51,809 nt of DNA from Flavobacteriales bacterium (GTDB lineage: Bacteria > Bacteroidota > Bacteroidia > Flavobacteriales_C > GCA-002722245), in assembly GCA_023251095.1 (NCBI GenBank), contig JAHEZL010000004.1, positions 112,226 to 164,034 of the forward strand. Direction: 5' to 3'. The notes beneath the pieces were generated by a model. That model worked only from the letters and a program-made list of their open reading frames with translations, made no database searches and was not told the origin of the DNA. This document shows positions 8,614-19,600 of the stretch, piece after piece; the stretch's first letter is position 1, and each line of letters starts with the position of its first letter. The position numbers and the translations under genes were made by a program.

Positions 8614-10407
8614 CTATCTCACAACCTCAATTTTCTTCAATACACTAGAGTGAATAAAATTCACTCGCACAAAATAAGTGCCTTGCGCCATCTCTGATAA
8701 ATCAATAGTATTCTCAATATTTTTCGAATAAAATATTTTTTGTCCCGCAATATTAGTGATTTCCACTGATGATATTTTTTCTGATGATGTTATATTGAAT
8801 CTGCCATCCGATGGATTCGGGAAAACAGAAAGTTCCGCATTTCCATTTTTACAATTTTCAACTGCTATAACTTTTGAATATTCATATCTTCCGTCAAAAT
8901 CGCTTTGTTTTAAGCGGTAATATATGGTTCCCGCTAATTGATTTTTTTCTGTCCCTTCATAATGTAAAATAGAATTTGAGTTTCCGGCTCCCTGAATGGA
9001 AAAGGATGATGCCCAGTTTTTAAGATCAACAGATTTTTCAATAGTAAAAAAATCGTTGTTGAATTCGCTGCCGGTTGACCACATAAATTTTATTTCATTA
9101 TTGATGCAATCGCCATTAAAATTTAATAATTCAACAGGTAAGCTGACCAAAATTTCATAGGCTCCGATTTCAGGAGGAGTTCCTCGGAAAGATTCTACAA
9201 TGTCTACAGATACCAATCCGCTCACGCCTTTGTTTTCAGCAGGAGATCCGGCAGGTATGGCTAAATTCCCCGTTGCAGCACTAACATAATTTGGATTTCC
9301 TGTTACTGAGTTTACATCATGCGTATAAGTGTAATTTTTCCAGTTGTTGGTTCCACCACTTAATGCATCCATATTAATACCATTCCATTTTACATAGTAG
9401 GAACCAGCCTTGAAATACAAATTGTAATCACATACAATCTGATTGCTGTTGTTGGCCATATACAAAGGATAATCGGAAGCAGTACTTCCGTAGCAATGCA
9501 AAATATTATTTTTCACAGTAGTCCCTGCGCCAACGCCTCTTAAATCCAGACAATAGTTTTTGCAATAAAAAGAGTTGTTGTAAATCAAAGGATCGTACTG
9601 ACTTTGATCCTGGCGGTATCCGGTTAAAAAATTGGAGAAAAAATTATTCTGAACTTTTAATCCTGATAGGGAAGATGTGTTGTAAATAGCGATAGAAGCT
9701 TCGGAACCATTTACTCCGTCGAAATAATTTTCTTCAATGGTGAAGTTGCTGGCAGCCGTGGCCTGACTGAAAAACATGCCATACGAAGCCGATGAAGTAA
9801 CGTTGATGTTATTAAGTTTTATAGTAAGATCGGTGGTGGCGTTAAAAGTAAAAATGGCTGCAGCACCTGATCCTGTTGCTGTGATGATGTTGTTGGATAT
9901 GGTTATAAAATCAGGTGATCCCAGATAAAATACATTAGATGTTGAAGCTCCGGTTAATTTCATTTTGTCAAAAACGATGTAATCAAAAGTGTTGGAACTG
10001 AAGGGGAAATTGAATAAAACACCTGAACTACTTGTAATGTTAGTGATGTAAGTTCCTGAGGAACCTGCGCCTTGAATGGTTAAGGCATTGACTCCAGTTC
10101 CCGATCCGTAATCATTGGAGGCGCTGGCATTCCAGTCGATACCGTTCCACGAATAAGTCCCGTGATCTATGTATACAATGTCTCCTGCACCCAAATCATA
10201 ATTGGATAATATTTCAAGTAAAGTTAAAACAGGAGTGCTGATGCTGTTGCCCGGATTGGTGCTTGCGTTGTATGTTGCGCCTGCCTGTGAGCACCATTTG
10301 TCGCCACTGTGGTCATTGTCGTTGACATAATAGTTGGCGGCATTTGCCTGAAAACCTACCATCATAAAAAACATATTCAGTAATAATATGTTGTTGATGA
10401 TTTTCAT
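8614..10407 (-). CDS. Secreted parallel beta-helix protein with T9SS type A tag
   Basis: A 597-residue protein with a signal peptide ending near ANA (residue 24). It opens with the beta-helix pattern YYVNDNDHSGDKWC...GDIVYIDHGTY typical of right-handed parallel beta-helix (pectate-lyase-like) proteins. Short asparagine- and isoleucine-rich rungs continue to about residue 410. Residues about 425-515 (PVELLNFNGDCINNEIKFMW...YYRLKQSDFDGRYEYSKV) are the beta-sandwich linker common before T9SS tags. The final 75 residues (VFPNPSDGRFNITSS...GTYFVRV) are a type A sorting domain. No lyase or hydrolase catalytic motif can be named with confidence, so it may be an enzyme or a binding/structural protein. 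The ATG is two bases after the stop of the lectin gene upstream (12515-10410), so the two form an operon. Confidence 0.88.
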   Translation of the reverse strand: MKIINNILLLNMFFMMVGFQANAANYYVNDNDHSGDKWCSQAGATYNASTNPGNSISTPVLTLLEILSNYDLGAGDIVYIDHGTYSWNGIDWNASASNDYGSGTGVNALTIQGAGSSGTYITNITSSSGVLFNFPFSSNTFDYIVFDKMKLTGASTSNVFYLGSPDFITISNNIITATGSGAAAIFTFNATTDLTIKLNNINVTSSASYGMFFSQATAASNFTIEENYFDGVNGSEASIAIYNTSSLSGLKVQNNFFSNFLTGYRQDQSQYDPLIYNNSFYCKNYCLDLRGVGAGTTVKNNILHCYGSTASDYPLYMANNSNQIVCDYNLYFKAGSYYVKWNGINMDALSGGTNNWKNYTYTHDVNSVTGNPNYVSAATGNLAIPAGSPAENKGVSGLVSVDIVESFRGTPPEIGAYEILVSLPVELLNFNGDCINNEIKFMWSTGSEFNNDFFTIEKSVDLKNWASSFSIQGAGNSNSILHYEGTEKNQLAGTIYYRLKQSDFDGRYEYSKVIAVENCKNGNAELSVFPNPSDGRFNITSSEKISSVEITNIAGQKIFYSKNIENTIDLSEMAQGTYFVRVNFIHSSVLKKIEVVR

Positions 10408-10409
10408 TT

Positions 10410-12515
10410 TTAATCCTTTAACAAAGTAACATATCCTGATTGTTCGAAGCTTGCGCTTGTGAAATCAGTGTATTTAACGGTCCAGAAATAAGTTCCGGCT
10501 GAAGCAGGATTGCTTTTGAAATAGCCATCCCATATTGGAATTTCAGGATTAGAGTTTTCATACATTTTGATGCCCCATCTGTCGTAAACCACAAAGTGCA
10601 TGAAAGAAATATGGTCATTGTAATAGCCTTTGTTGCCATTGTCAATTTGTTCTTTATCAATTCCGCATGGTCTGAAATCATCATTGAATCCATCGCTGTT
10701 TGGCGTGAAAACATTTGGGAAGCATAATTTTATTTCAGCACAATCACTAATGTTAATAGTATCTGTTGCCGCACACGAGCCGTTGCTAACAGTAACCGAT
10801 ATTTTTTCAGCTTTTGAAACAGCTACCGTATTGCTCACATCACCGGTTGACCATGCTATGGAAGTGTAAGTGTTGGGAATAGTAAGGTTGTATGTTTCTT
10901 TACCGTTAAAGCAGATGGTTGTATCTGCTCCCAAATTTATGGTAGGAGCAGCGTTTACGGTTAAAACTCCGCTTGCTGAGCCCTTACATCCTTTCGATGT
11001 AGTTACGGTAACAGTATAATTTCCGGCAACATTTCCTGAAGTGGTTTGGGAAGTTCCTGTTCCGTTTGCAGTCCATTTATAGGAAGAATATCCTGCTCCG
11101 GCATCAAATGTTGCAGCGGCAGCTCCGGCACAAATAGAATGATTGGCTATAACAGGCACAGGCAGAGTATCAACTTTTAAAGTGGCAGTGGCTGATCCTG
11201 AACATCCTTTTGCATCTGTAACAGTTACAGTATAATTTCCGGCTGTTGATCCTGAAGTAGTTTGTGCTGATCCTGTTCCGTTGGCTGTCCATGAATAAGA
11301 AGTATATCCTGCTCCGGCATTAAAAGTAGCAGCAGGATCTCCAAAACATATAGATTGATTTACAATGGATGGAAGGGGTGCAGGATTTACTGTTAAAACT
11401 ACAGTGTCTTTCGCGCTGCATTGCTTATTGTTGGTAACCTTAACAATATAAGTTCCTGAGCTTGACTTTGCAATAGTTTGGGAAGTTTCTGCGGAAGACC
11501 AAAGATAGGTGCTGCCGGCATTTCCTGCATCAAAAGTAATGGCAGGTTCATTTGAACACATGGTTTTATCGGGTCCGAGTTTAACTACAGGCAAACTGTT
11601 TACAGTTACATTCACAGTGTCTTTCCACGACATGGTACATCTGGTAACATCGGAAATATATTGAGTAAACACAGTTGGGAAAAAAAGCGGGTGAGAGGGA
11701 GAGGTAGCATTAATTTTTGCTGCCGGTTTCCAGGTGCGGATATCCTTATCAGAAAAATCAAGTTTAAAAGTATCACCTTTACAAATAGCGACATCAAATT
11801 TTTGAGAAGGCGATACGAAAGAAAAACCACGAACCAATTGATCATTGTGTGATCCTCCGGTAGCTGCAGTAAAACCATAATATACATTTGGATTTCCTCC
11901 GAAAACATTATTAATAATATCACCGGTGTAGGTTAATCTTAAAATGCAATCAAAATAAACTTGAAATGTTTTGGATGGAGCATCCCATTTCACTCTTGAA
12001 TTGTGCCATTTGCCATCTTCAATGTTCAAGGAGTCGGGAGTAGCGTAAATTGGTCCGGCCAGATTATTAGCTGTGTTATGGTTTACATCCCCATTTTTTT
12101 CAATGGTGATATGATCGTGAATCGGATCATAAGCAGTGTTGTCAAAAGTATCATATTCAATAATTACAGAAGGCTTAACACCTCCGGCTCCAATTCCTTG
12201 TCCGGCGCTACCTGCATTGGTTCCTTGCTGCTGAAGGGTAAAAGTAATTCCATCGGCACCTTTGTCGGCATCTCCGAAATAGAGTTCAAAATAAACTTCA
12301 AACGATTTGTTGAGATCATATTTTGTATTGTTCCAAACACTTCCATTCTGCCAGAGAGAATCTTTTGTGAGTTGGAAAGTGGTTGTATTTACCTGTGTCG
12401 CATCTCCTACCAATGAATATTGTGCGCTTAATGAAACGGATGTAATTACAAAAAATACAGTAAGCACAACATATATTGAACTTTTTATTTTTTTTTGAAT
12501 ATCCATAATTGACAT
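10410..12515 (-). CDS. L-type lectin adhesin with five Ig-like domains and T9SS type B (CHU_C) tag
   Basis: A 701-residue protein with a signal peptide ending at LSAQ (about residue 31). Residues about 33-250 form a bacterial L-type (legume-like) lectin domain: GADGITFTLQQ, the metal-site motif IEYDTF, NGDVNH and KWHNSRVKWDA are all seen. Five cysteine-containing Ig/PKD-like domains of about 70 residues follow (each with an ICxG-type and a GC/QC-type cysteine). The C-terminus (LCFPNVFTPNSDGFNDDF...YDRWGIKMYE...GYVTLLKD) is the gliding motility-associated CHU_C domain, which sends proteins through T9SS and attaches them to the surface. A second in-frame ATG at 12506 is possible. It is closely related, also at the DNA level, to the adhesin at 34319-35995. 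It is the first gene of an operon with the beta-helix gene. Confidence 0.92.
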   Translation of the reverse strand: MSIMDIQKKIKSSIYVVLTVFFVITSVSLSAQYSLVGDATQVNTTTFQLTKDSLWQNGSVWNNTKYDLNKSFEVYFELYFGDADKGADGITFTLQQQGTNAGSAGQGIGAGGVKPSVIIEYDTFDNTAYDPIHDHITIEKNGDVNHNTANNLAGPIYATPDSLNIEDGKWHNSRVKWDAPSKTFQVYFDCILRLTYTGDIINNVFGGNPNVYYGFTAATGGSHNDQLVRGFSFVSPSQKFDVAICKGDTFKLDFSDKDIRTWKPAAKINATSPSHPLFFPTVFTQYISDVTRCTMSWKDTVNVTVNSLPVVKLGPDKTMCSNEPAITFDAGNAGSTYLWSSAETSQTIAKSSSGTYIVKVTNNKQCSAKDTVVLTVNPAPLPSIVNQSICFGDPAATFNAGAGYTSYSWTANGTGSAQTTSGSTAGNYTVTVTDAKGCSGSATATLKVDTLPVPVIANHSICAGAAAATFDAGAGYSSYKWTANGTGTSQTTSGNVAGNYTVTVTTSKGCKGSASGVLTVNAAPTINLGADTTICFNGKETYNLTIPNTYTSIAWSTGDVSNTVAVSKAEKISVTVSNGSCAATDTINISDCAEIKLCFPNVFTPNSDGFNDDFRPCGIDKEQIDNGNKGYYNDHISFMHFVVYDRWGIKMYENSNPEIPIWDGYFKSNPASAGTYFWTVKYTDFTSASFEQSGYVTLLKD

Positions 12516-12580
12516 TTTTTTTCGTTTAAGAAAAACTATATCTTCAAAGATAGGTTGGCGGTGTTTCGTCAGGAGAAATT

Positions 12581-12592
12581 ATCGTTCAGAAA
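12581..12592 (-). promoter_or_regulatory. Shared upstream motif ATCGTTCAGAAA, copy 1
   Basis: The 12-mer on the plus strand lies 66 bases upstream of the start of the 12515 lectin gene. The same 12-mer is 69 bases upstream of the 34007 lectin gene (34076-34087). A TTGTTCAAACGAACG stretch (minus strand, 12605-12619) lies just further upstream and shares TTGTTCAAAC with the palindrome at 40407. A common regulator is inferred; no binding data exist here. Confidence 0.4.
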
Positions 12593-12692
12593 GGGGGTGA
12601 AAATCGTTCGTTTGAACAATCTTTTATGAAATAGGAAGATTTGGGTAGAAGATAATACGCGAAATTACTTATGTTGGGGCGCTTTTGAAGAG

Positions 12693-15600
12693 CTAGCGGA
12701 CAATGATTTGTTTTCCGCTTATTTCATTGTTTGAATTTGTAATTCTTACAAAATAGTTTCCGTTGCTAAGGTTGTTCAAAGGGATAATAAATTTATTTTC
12801 TCCTTTTATACTTGCAAGCGGGGCAGAGTAAACGGTTCTTCCCAAAGCATCATAAATGAATAAGTTGACGGTGCCTTGTTGTTCGGTTTGAAAATTAATT
12901 GAAATAAAAGAGGACGCAGGATTGGGATAAAGAGCAGAGATTTTAAAATCAGATGAAGTATTATCAATAGCAACAATATTGAATTCTTCATGAGCCCCGT
13001 CAAAATCATACTGCACTAATTTGTAATAGTTTATACCATTAAGAGGAGCACTGTCAACAAAAACATAAGATAAAAAATCAACGCTGTTTCCTGTGGCGTT
13101 TACTTTGCCGATACTTTCAAAATTTACTCCGTCGGATGAGCGCAAAACTTCAAAATAGTCGCTATTGATTTCTGATGCGGTGATCCATTGCAATTGAACA
13201 GTAGTGCCAACTAATTTGCCATCAAAAAAAATGAGTTTTACAGGCAGTGTACCGGTTGGTACAATTTCGCCATCACTCAACTGACAAGCAGTATAAGGTA
13301 AAGCACTAATAGGATGAGAGAAAAATATTTGTGCCAGTTTTCCTGCAGAGAGTTCTGCACTTGATCCTGTGTAAATTTTGCCTGAGGTACCACTTGAGCA
13401 ATTATATGCACCTTGCCATCCGGTGATGCGCAAAAGAGTACCGCCTGTCCATGAGGTTCCATCACTTGCCGCAAAATTTAAATTATGAGCACCTGTTCCC
13501 AACGCAATTTTAGTATTGGCATTCAAGGTAAGTGTTCCTACGGTTTCAGAATATCCTGCGGCCGCTCCAGTAGAGAAAGTTCCTCCTGCCGCTAAAAAAT
13601 TACTTGAGTTGGAAATTACACCTGCAGCACCCAATTGCAATATACCAGCGCTTGTAGTAGTAGCTCCTGTATAGGTATTTGTTCCACTTAAGGTAAAAGT
13701 ACCGCTGCCGCTTTTTGTTAAAGCAATTACGCCACTGGTGTTTTGAATGACACCTGAAAAGGTGGTGGAAGTATTGTCGGCGCCGGTAGTAAGGGTAGGA
13801 GTACCACCGCCTGAAACGTTATCCACTGTGCCTGCTCCTGCTAAAGAGCCTATCGTTTCACTATAGGTATTCATATCTAAAATACCTGTTACAGTTACTG
13901 CACTGCTATTGGAAATAACTCCTGATGCACCCAATTTTAAAGTACCGGCACTTACAGTAGTTGCACCTGTGTAGGTATTGGCTCCGCTAATTATTAATGT
14001 TCCTGTGCCTGCTTTGGTGAGTGTTCCTGTAGTTGTTCCTATCACTCCGGCAATGGTAGTATTTCCTGAACCCTGAATAGTTAAATTCATTCCGGCTCCT
14101 GAAACATTTCCTGTTAAGGTTGTCAGAATATCAGGTGCTCCGGGATCCGTGACATCAATGGTGCTGTTTCCGTTGAGGGTGGTAGTGCCTCTTACAGTAA
14201 TATTATTGGTACCGCTGGTAACATTTGATCCAGCGCTTACATTCAAAGTATAGGCACCATCCATAACAAGATTGTTGATGCTGTGGGTATTTCCTGCTCC
14301 GCCCGTAAGTCGATCGGCAACAAGGTTTGCGCCTGTACCGTTTACGGTTAAGCTTCCAATAAAGCTTACGCCTGCATCACTTACCAGCCGCACTGTTGTA
14401 CCGGCAGATGGGTATAGCTGATCAGTAGCGGCATCACCCCACCCGTTGTTCACGCGAAATTCCATAGTTCCTGCCTGCACATAAACTCCTCCATCTACAA
14501 AACTTCCGTCTCCGCCTTGTATCCATGTGCCTGTACCGGTTTTGTAAACACCACCGCTTCCGGCCCAGGCACGCAGGGCTCCTGTTTGAGTAAATGTTTG
14601 GGCCGCTGCTACATTTACAGTGATACTGCGGGCGGCACCTTGCGCAATCACTTCTCTTGCTGTTGAAAAAGAGGAGGTTATATAAAGAGTGGTGTTGCCA
14701 GTGAATCTGATCAGTTCTGTTGCGTGTGCACCTAAATTATTTTCGGCACTTATACTGAAGGCCCCTGCAGCTAACTGTGTTTGTCCGGTATAGGAGCTGG
14801 CGCCGCTTAAAGTAAGTGTTCCTGTTCCGTACTTAATTAGTGTAATTGTTCCGGTGGTGTTTTGAATAACACCTGAAAAAGTAGTGCTGGTATTATCGCT
14901 CCCAACATTGAAATTAGGAGAACCTCCGGCACTAACAATATCAATGGTGCCTGATCCTGTGATGGAAGGAACAGTTTCTTCCCATCCGTTCAAATCTAAA
15001 GTGCCGTTAAGGGTTAATGCGCTGTTATCGGGAATGCGTTCATATAAATCCAATTTTACAGTACCGGCCGAAATAGTGGTAGCTCCTGAATAAGTATTGT
15101 CGCCACCTAACAATAAAGTTCCTGTACCTGCTTTGGTCAAAGTACCAGTTCCCGTACCAATAACTCCTGAAATGGTACTGTTTCCAGTTCCTTGAACAGT
15201 CAGGTTTGTATTTGTTCCTGACATGTTGCCGGTGAAGGTGGCTAATATATCGGGTGCTCCTGGATCGGTCACATCTATTATAGTGGCACCATTCAGAGTA
15301 GTGGTACCGCGAAAAGTACAACCTGCAGTTCCGCTGGTAACATTTGATCCAGCACTTATGCTTACAGTATATGCTCCGCTTACTGTAAGTGTATTCAAAC
15401 TATGCGTTACTCCTGCACCGCCGGAGACTCTGTCTACTACTATACTTGTTCCTGCTCCTGATAATGTTAGACTTGGAGCGAAGGCTACTCCAGCGTCGCT
15501 TACCAAACGGATAGTAACACCTGCTGAAAGATAAATCTGATCGTTGCCATTGTCGCCAAAGGAATTTGCTAGTCGGCCTTCCATAGTTCCCCCCTGAATA

Positions 15601-16460
15601 TTTATACCACCATCGGTCCAACCACCATCTCCACCTTGTATCCATGTTCCCGTTCCTGTTTTATAAACAGGAGGGTTCGTACCATTGTAAGCGCGCAAAG
15701 CACCTGTTTGAGTGAAGGTTTGCCCGCCTGTCACATTAATCGTAATGCTTCTGGAGGCGCCATTGGCAATCACTTCTTTGGTGGTAGAAAAAGATGCGCT
15801 AACAGCTAGTGTTCCGTCGCCTGTGAATTCTATGAAATTAGCGCCTGATGGAGCGCCCAGATTATTTTCCGCACTTGCACTGATTGTTCCTGCTGAAATT
15901 TTAGTGTCACCGGTATAAGTATTGGCACCCGAAAGGGTTAAAGTTCCTGCGCCCGATTTTGTGAGTCCGCCTGTTCCGCTGATTACTCCGCTAAAAGTAG
16001 AAGTTCCATCGCACGCCACTGTTACAAGAAATCCACCATTGGTAATAGTTCCTGAAATATTGAGGGTTCCGCCTGATGTGGAGGTAATGGTTGGAGCAGC
16101 AGTACCAAAAATAATATTAATACCAATAGTCATTGTTAAACTGGTGTTGCTTGCAGTAATGGCTGATGCTCCGCCACTAAGCGTAACTGAATTTCCTGAA
16201 AGGGTAAAGGCACTTGCGCCCGATGAAAAAGTGATGGAAACAAAACTGGTGGCCGCCGCGAAGTCATTGCTTGGTGAAGTTCTGGTGCTTCCTGCAAAAA
16301 CGAGTGCGTCTCCTGCAACAGGTGCAATATCGCTATCCCAGTTTGCTGCAGTGGTCCAATTATTATCGCCTCCGCCGCCATCCCATGTTTTTGTAGCTGC
16401 ATTAGCGTTGAACGCTAAAGAGCATAATAACAAGAGTGATATTGTGATTTTACATATCAT
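12693..16460 (-). CDS. Secreted PATR-repeat (autotransporter-associated beta-strand) protein with T9SS type A tag
   Basis: A 1255-residue protein with a signal peptide ending at NANA (residue 21). Most of it is Gly/Ser/Thr-rich beta-helical sequence with at least five copies of the passenger-associated repeat GTLTLSGANTYTGATTISAG. These normally belong to type V autotransporters, but there is no C-terminal beta-barrel. Instead the end has the PVKLIFFDGKLVGTTVQLQW...SEINSDYFEV linker and a type A T9SS domain (ALYPNPASSFISINF...GNYFVRITNSN). About 375 residues occur twice in tandem (see repeat at 13690-15950). A cell-surface fibre or matrix role is likely; no catalytic motif is seen. It lies downstream of HTCS-1 on the same strand with a 158-base gap holding its own candidate operator motifs. 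Confidence 0.88.
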   Translation of the reverse strand: MICKITISLLLLCSLAFNANAATKTWDGGGGDNNWTTAANWDSDIAPVAGDALVFAGSTRTSPSNDFAAATSFVSITFSSGASAFTLSGNSVTLSGGASAITASNTSLTMTIGINIIFGTAAPTITSTSGGTLNISGTITNGGFLVTVACDGTSTFSGVISGTGGLTKSGAGTLTLSGANTYTGDTKISAGTISASAENNLGAPSGANFIEFTGDGTLAVSASFSTTKEVIANGASRSITINVTGGQTFTQTGALRAYNGTNPPVYKTGTGTWIQGGDGGWTDGGINIQGGTMEGRLANSFGDNGNDQIYLSAGVTIRLVSDAGVAFAPSLTLSGAGTSIVVDRVSGGAGVTHSLNTLTVSGAYTVSISAGSNVTSGTAGCTFRGTTTLNGATIIDVTDPGAPDILATFTGNMSGTNTNLTVQGTGNSTISGVIGTGTGTLTKAGTGTLLLGGDNTYSGATTISAGTVKLDLYERIPDNSALTLNGTLDLNGWEETVPSITGSGTIDIVSAGGSPNFNVGSDNTSTTFSGVIQNTTGTITLIKYGTGTLTLSGASSYTGQTQLAAGAFSISAENNLGAHATELIRFTGNTTLYITSSFSTAREVIAQGAARSITVNVAAAQTFTQTGALRAWAGSGGVYKTGTGTWIQGGDGSFVDGGVYVQAGTMEFRVNNGWGDAATDQLYPSAGTTVRLVSDAGVSFIGSLTVNGTGANLVADRLTGGAGNTHSINNLVMDGAYTLNVSAGSNVTSGTNNITVRGTTTLNGNSTIDVTDPGAPDILTTLTGNVSGAGMNLTIQGSGNTTIAGVIGTTTGTLTKAGTGTLIISGANTYTGATTVSAGTLKLGASGVISNSSAVTVTGILDMNTYSETIGSLAGAGTVDNVSGGGTPTLTTGADNTSTTFSGVIQNTSGVIALTKSGSGTFTLSGTNTYTGATTTSAGILQLGAAGVISNSSNFLAAGGTFSTGAAAGYSETVGTLTLNANTKIALGTGAHNLNFAASDGTSWTGGTLLRITGWQGAYNCSSGTSGKIYTGSSAELSAGKLAQIFFSHPISALPYTACQLSDGEIVPTGTLPVKLIFFDGKLVGTTVQLQWITASEINSDYFEVLRSSDGVNFESIGKVNATGNSVDFLSYVFVDSAPLNGINYYKLVQYDFDGAHEEFNIVAIDNTSSDFKISALYPNPASSFISINFQTEQQGTVNLFIYDALGRTVYSAPLASIKGENKFIIPLNNLSNGNYFVRITNSNNEISGKQIIVR
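13690..15950 (-). repeat. Internal tandem duplication of about 1.12 kb in the PATR gene
   Basis: Two consecutive units, roughly 15950-14826 and 14825-13690, encode the same order of motifs: TLSG(A)xxYTGxT, SAENNLGA, FSTxxEVIA, TGTGTWIQGGDG, RLVSDAGV, GSNVTSGT, RGTTTLNG, IDVTDPGAPDIL, then a second PATR copy and FSGVIQNT. The match is clear at protein level and partial at DNA level. Confidence 0.85.
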
Positions 16461-16546
16461 GAACGTACAAAAATAATATTAAAAGATGTTTCTTCTAATA
16501 TTTAATAATCAAAGTTATGTTCTTGGCTTACCATAGTAGAGAAGTA

Positions 16547-16574
16547 TTGTACGGAAATAGGATAAAATTATCCT
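16547..16574 (-). promoter_or_regulatory. Candidate operator upstream of the PATR gene (TTGTACGG plus AGGATAA palindrome)
   Basis: TTGTACGGAA begins at 16547, 87 bases upstream of the PATR start. It is followed by the palindrome AGGATAA-AA-TTATCCT at 16559-16574. The same two elements, GGATAAAATT and TTGTACGGAA, occur in swapped order at 34090-34107, 91 bases upstream of the large lectin gene. Function is inferred from conservation only. Confidence 0.4.
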
Positions 16575-16618
16575 TGGATTTACCTCAGCGTTTCCATTTG
16601 AATCAACGTTCAGATAAG

Positions 16619-19600
16619 TTAAGCGGGCTTATTATCATCCCTATACTGTGAAGGATGAATACCAAAAGTATCTTTAAAGCATTTACTGAAATATTTTGGT
16701 GTGTTGAAACCAACTGAGTATGCAATTTCGGAGATGGTTAATTCGGATTTCACCAACATATTGGCAGCGTGTTTTAAACGAATGGTTTGGATAAAATCGT
16801 TAACGGTTTGGCCAGTGATATTTTTGATTTTAGCATAAAACAAGGTTCTTCCGATTCCAATTTCAGTAGCAAATTTGTTGACATTGAATTCGGTGTCGGC
16901 GATGTTTTTTTCAATAATCTGAATGGCTTTCAACATTAGTTTTTCATCCGTATTGGTAACCGTAATTTCTTTTACATTAATCATTGCATCTACAGAAATC
17001 TTTTTTCGCAGAGTTTCTCTGTAGCTTAAAATATTTCTGATTTGTAATTGCAGTACACTGAAGTTGTAAGGTTTGGTTACATAAGCATCGGCACCGGTTT
17101 CAAAACCTTTTACTTGATTTTCGGTAGATGATTTTGCGGTCAATAAAATCACAGGAATATGACTGGTGCGGATATCGGTTTTTAAGAGTTTGCAAACCTC
17201 GGTGCCATCCATTTCAGGCATCATCACATCGGAGATGATCATATCAGGAAGGGTCTGAAAAGCTTTTTCCAAACCTTCTTTTCCGTCGGCTGCCTCTTCA
17301 ATATTGTACTCTCCAATCAATTCGGTTTTGAGGAAAGTACGTACATCCTCATTGTCTTCGATGAGTAATATTTTTAATTTCCCGTTGCCTTCTTCCTGTT
17401 CAGCTAATTCCTCTTCATAATTCATTTCCTGAGCCACACTTATATTTTCATGGAGAGCAGGAATAGTTTTTTCAGGTTCTTTTGTTAAAGGTAAATAAAT
17501 ATGGAAGGTGGCACCTTTGCCTGGTTTGCTTTCCACTTCAATTTTTCCGTTGTGCAGTTCCACTAGTTCTTTGACAAAGGCGAGTCCGATGCCTGTTCCT
17601 TCGGCATTGGCTGTTTTGTTACCTGATTTATAAAAGCGTTTGAAAATATGAGGGAGGTCTTTTTCTTCTATACCAAATCCATTGTCTTTTACGCTGATCA
17701 CCACAAAGGTGCTTCCCGAAATTTCTTTGGTTCCTATGGCTATCTCAATGGTGCCGTGGGCTTTTGTGAATTTGAAGGAATTAGATAAAAGATTTACCAA
17801 AACTTTTTCCAGTTTTTCGGGGTCGAAGGCGAAGTGTAGTTGTTCCATATTTGAACGTATTACGAGTTGTATTTTTTTCTGTTCGGAAATATACTCAAAA
17901 GTTGTTGCGATATTTTTAATGAAGGGAATAACGTCGGCATTTTTTTTATAGATAGGCAGATCCGTTGCATCCATTTTATTGAGATCCAGCACTTCGTTGA
18001 TGAGTTTTAGCAAGCGCTGACTGTTTCTTTGTATGAGTTCATAATAATATTTTTTTTGAGCCGGATTGCTGTCGTCTTGTAGGAGCCGGTCGATAGGACC
18101 GATGATCAAGGTCAACGGAGTTTTAAATTCATGCGACACATTGGTAAAGAAATTGAGTTTCATGGTACTTATCTCCTTGGCCTTCTCGGCATTTATTTTT
18201 TCCATCTTCAAATCATTCTTTAGTTTTTCCCTGTTGATGATAAATTTTCGGGAGAAATAAAGTGATAAAGCGATAATTAAGAAGTAACATATATAAGCCC
18301 ATTCGGTGCGCCAGAAAGGAGGTAAAATAGTAACTTGTATATGAGCGGGATCACTGTTCCATATTCCATTTTCAATAGAATTACTTACGAAAAACATATA
18401 GTTTCCCGGCGCAATGTTGGTATAGGAAGCGATATTTACAGATCCATTGTAAATCCAATCCCGATCGAAACCGGCCAATTTATATCTGTATTGTGTTTTT
18501 TTAGGGTTGGCATAATTGGGGGCAGCGTATTCAAAGGCAAAAAGAGACTGGTCATAATTTAAAACAATTTCTTTTGTTGCGCTGATGTCTTTTTTCAGGA
18601 GAGAATCCAAATCCCCGATTTTAACCGGTTTATTAAACACGCGAAATTCAGTGAGAGTGATGGGAGAAATGAAATTAGAGATTTTTATTTTGTCGGGATT
18701 AAAAAAGAGCAAGCCATCAGTGCTTCCGAAATACAATTTACCATTGGCTCCTTTAAAAGCGGAATTTTCAATGAAGTTATTGTCGGGAAGCCCGTCCGTA
18801 ATATCAAAATTGACAAACTTATTGGTTTTGAAATTGTAAAATGATAATCCGTTGTTGGTACTGATCCATAAATTATTTTTGCTGTCTTTTAAAATTTCAA
18901 AAACAATATTGTCCGGTAATCCATTGGCTGTAGTGAAAGTTTGAAAAGTATGCGTTTGTGGATTGTATTTTTTGAGTCCTAGAGTAGTGCCAAACCACAT
19001 ATTGCCATCGTTGTCTTCGCAAAGAGAATAAGCAGTAAATTCTTCTTTGCCATCGGTATAAATATTTGTAAAAGATTTTTTTTCGATATTAAAAACACTG
19101 ATACCCGTTACCGTACCTATCCATAAATTATTTTTTTTGTCGAGATACAATGGTCGAATCCAATTGGTAATTAAAGTTTTATTTCTGTTTTGCCAGTCGG
19201 TTCTGTAGTTTTCTGTTCTTTTTCCATCAATGGTAAATTTGCTGATTCCATTGCCATTAGTGGCTACCCAGATGTTTCCGTATTTATCGCCAAGAATAGA
19301 TCGTATGTCATTGGCTCCACGAAATATAGCAGAATCGGGATCTTTAAAATAAATGAATTTTTTTGTTTTCGGATTTAAAATACTGATGCCTCCGGTAGAG
19401 GTGCCCATCCATATTTTTCCTTCTTTATCTTCATAAAGGCATTGTACGGTATTGTCCGACAAACTATTATTTCCACCTTGTTTGTAGTAGGTAAAGGTTC
19501 CGGTTTTTTTATCGTAAAAATTTACTCCTCCACCATCAGTCCCTATCCATATGTTTTTGTTTTGGTCTTCAATAACACTCAATACAATTTTATTGTTCAA

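Noticed and set aside
8614-10407. Naming the beta-helix protein a pectate or alginate lyase
   Set aside because: The fold signature is present but no catalytic Lys/Arg/Asp set can be recognised.
15922-16476. 184-residue open frame on the plus strand opposite the PATR gene
   Set aside because: Val/Pro-rich mirror of the repetitive PATR coding frame; the minus-strand frame has signal peptide, repeats and T9SS domain.
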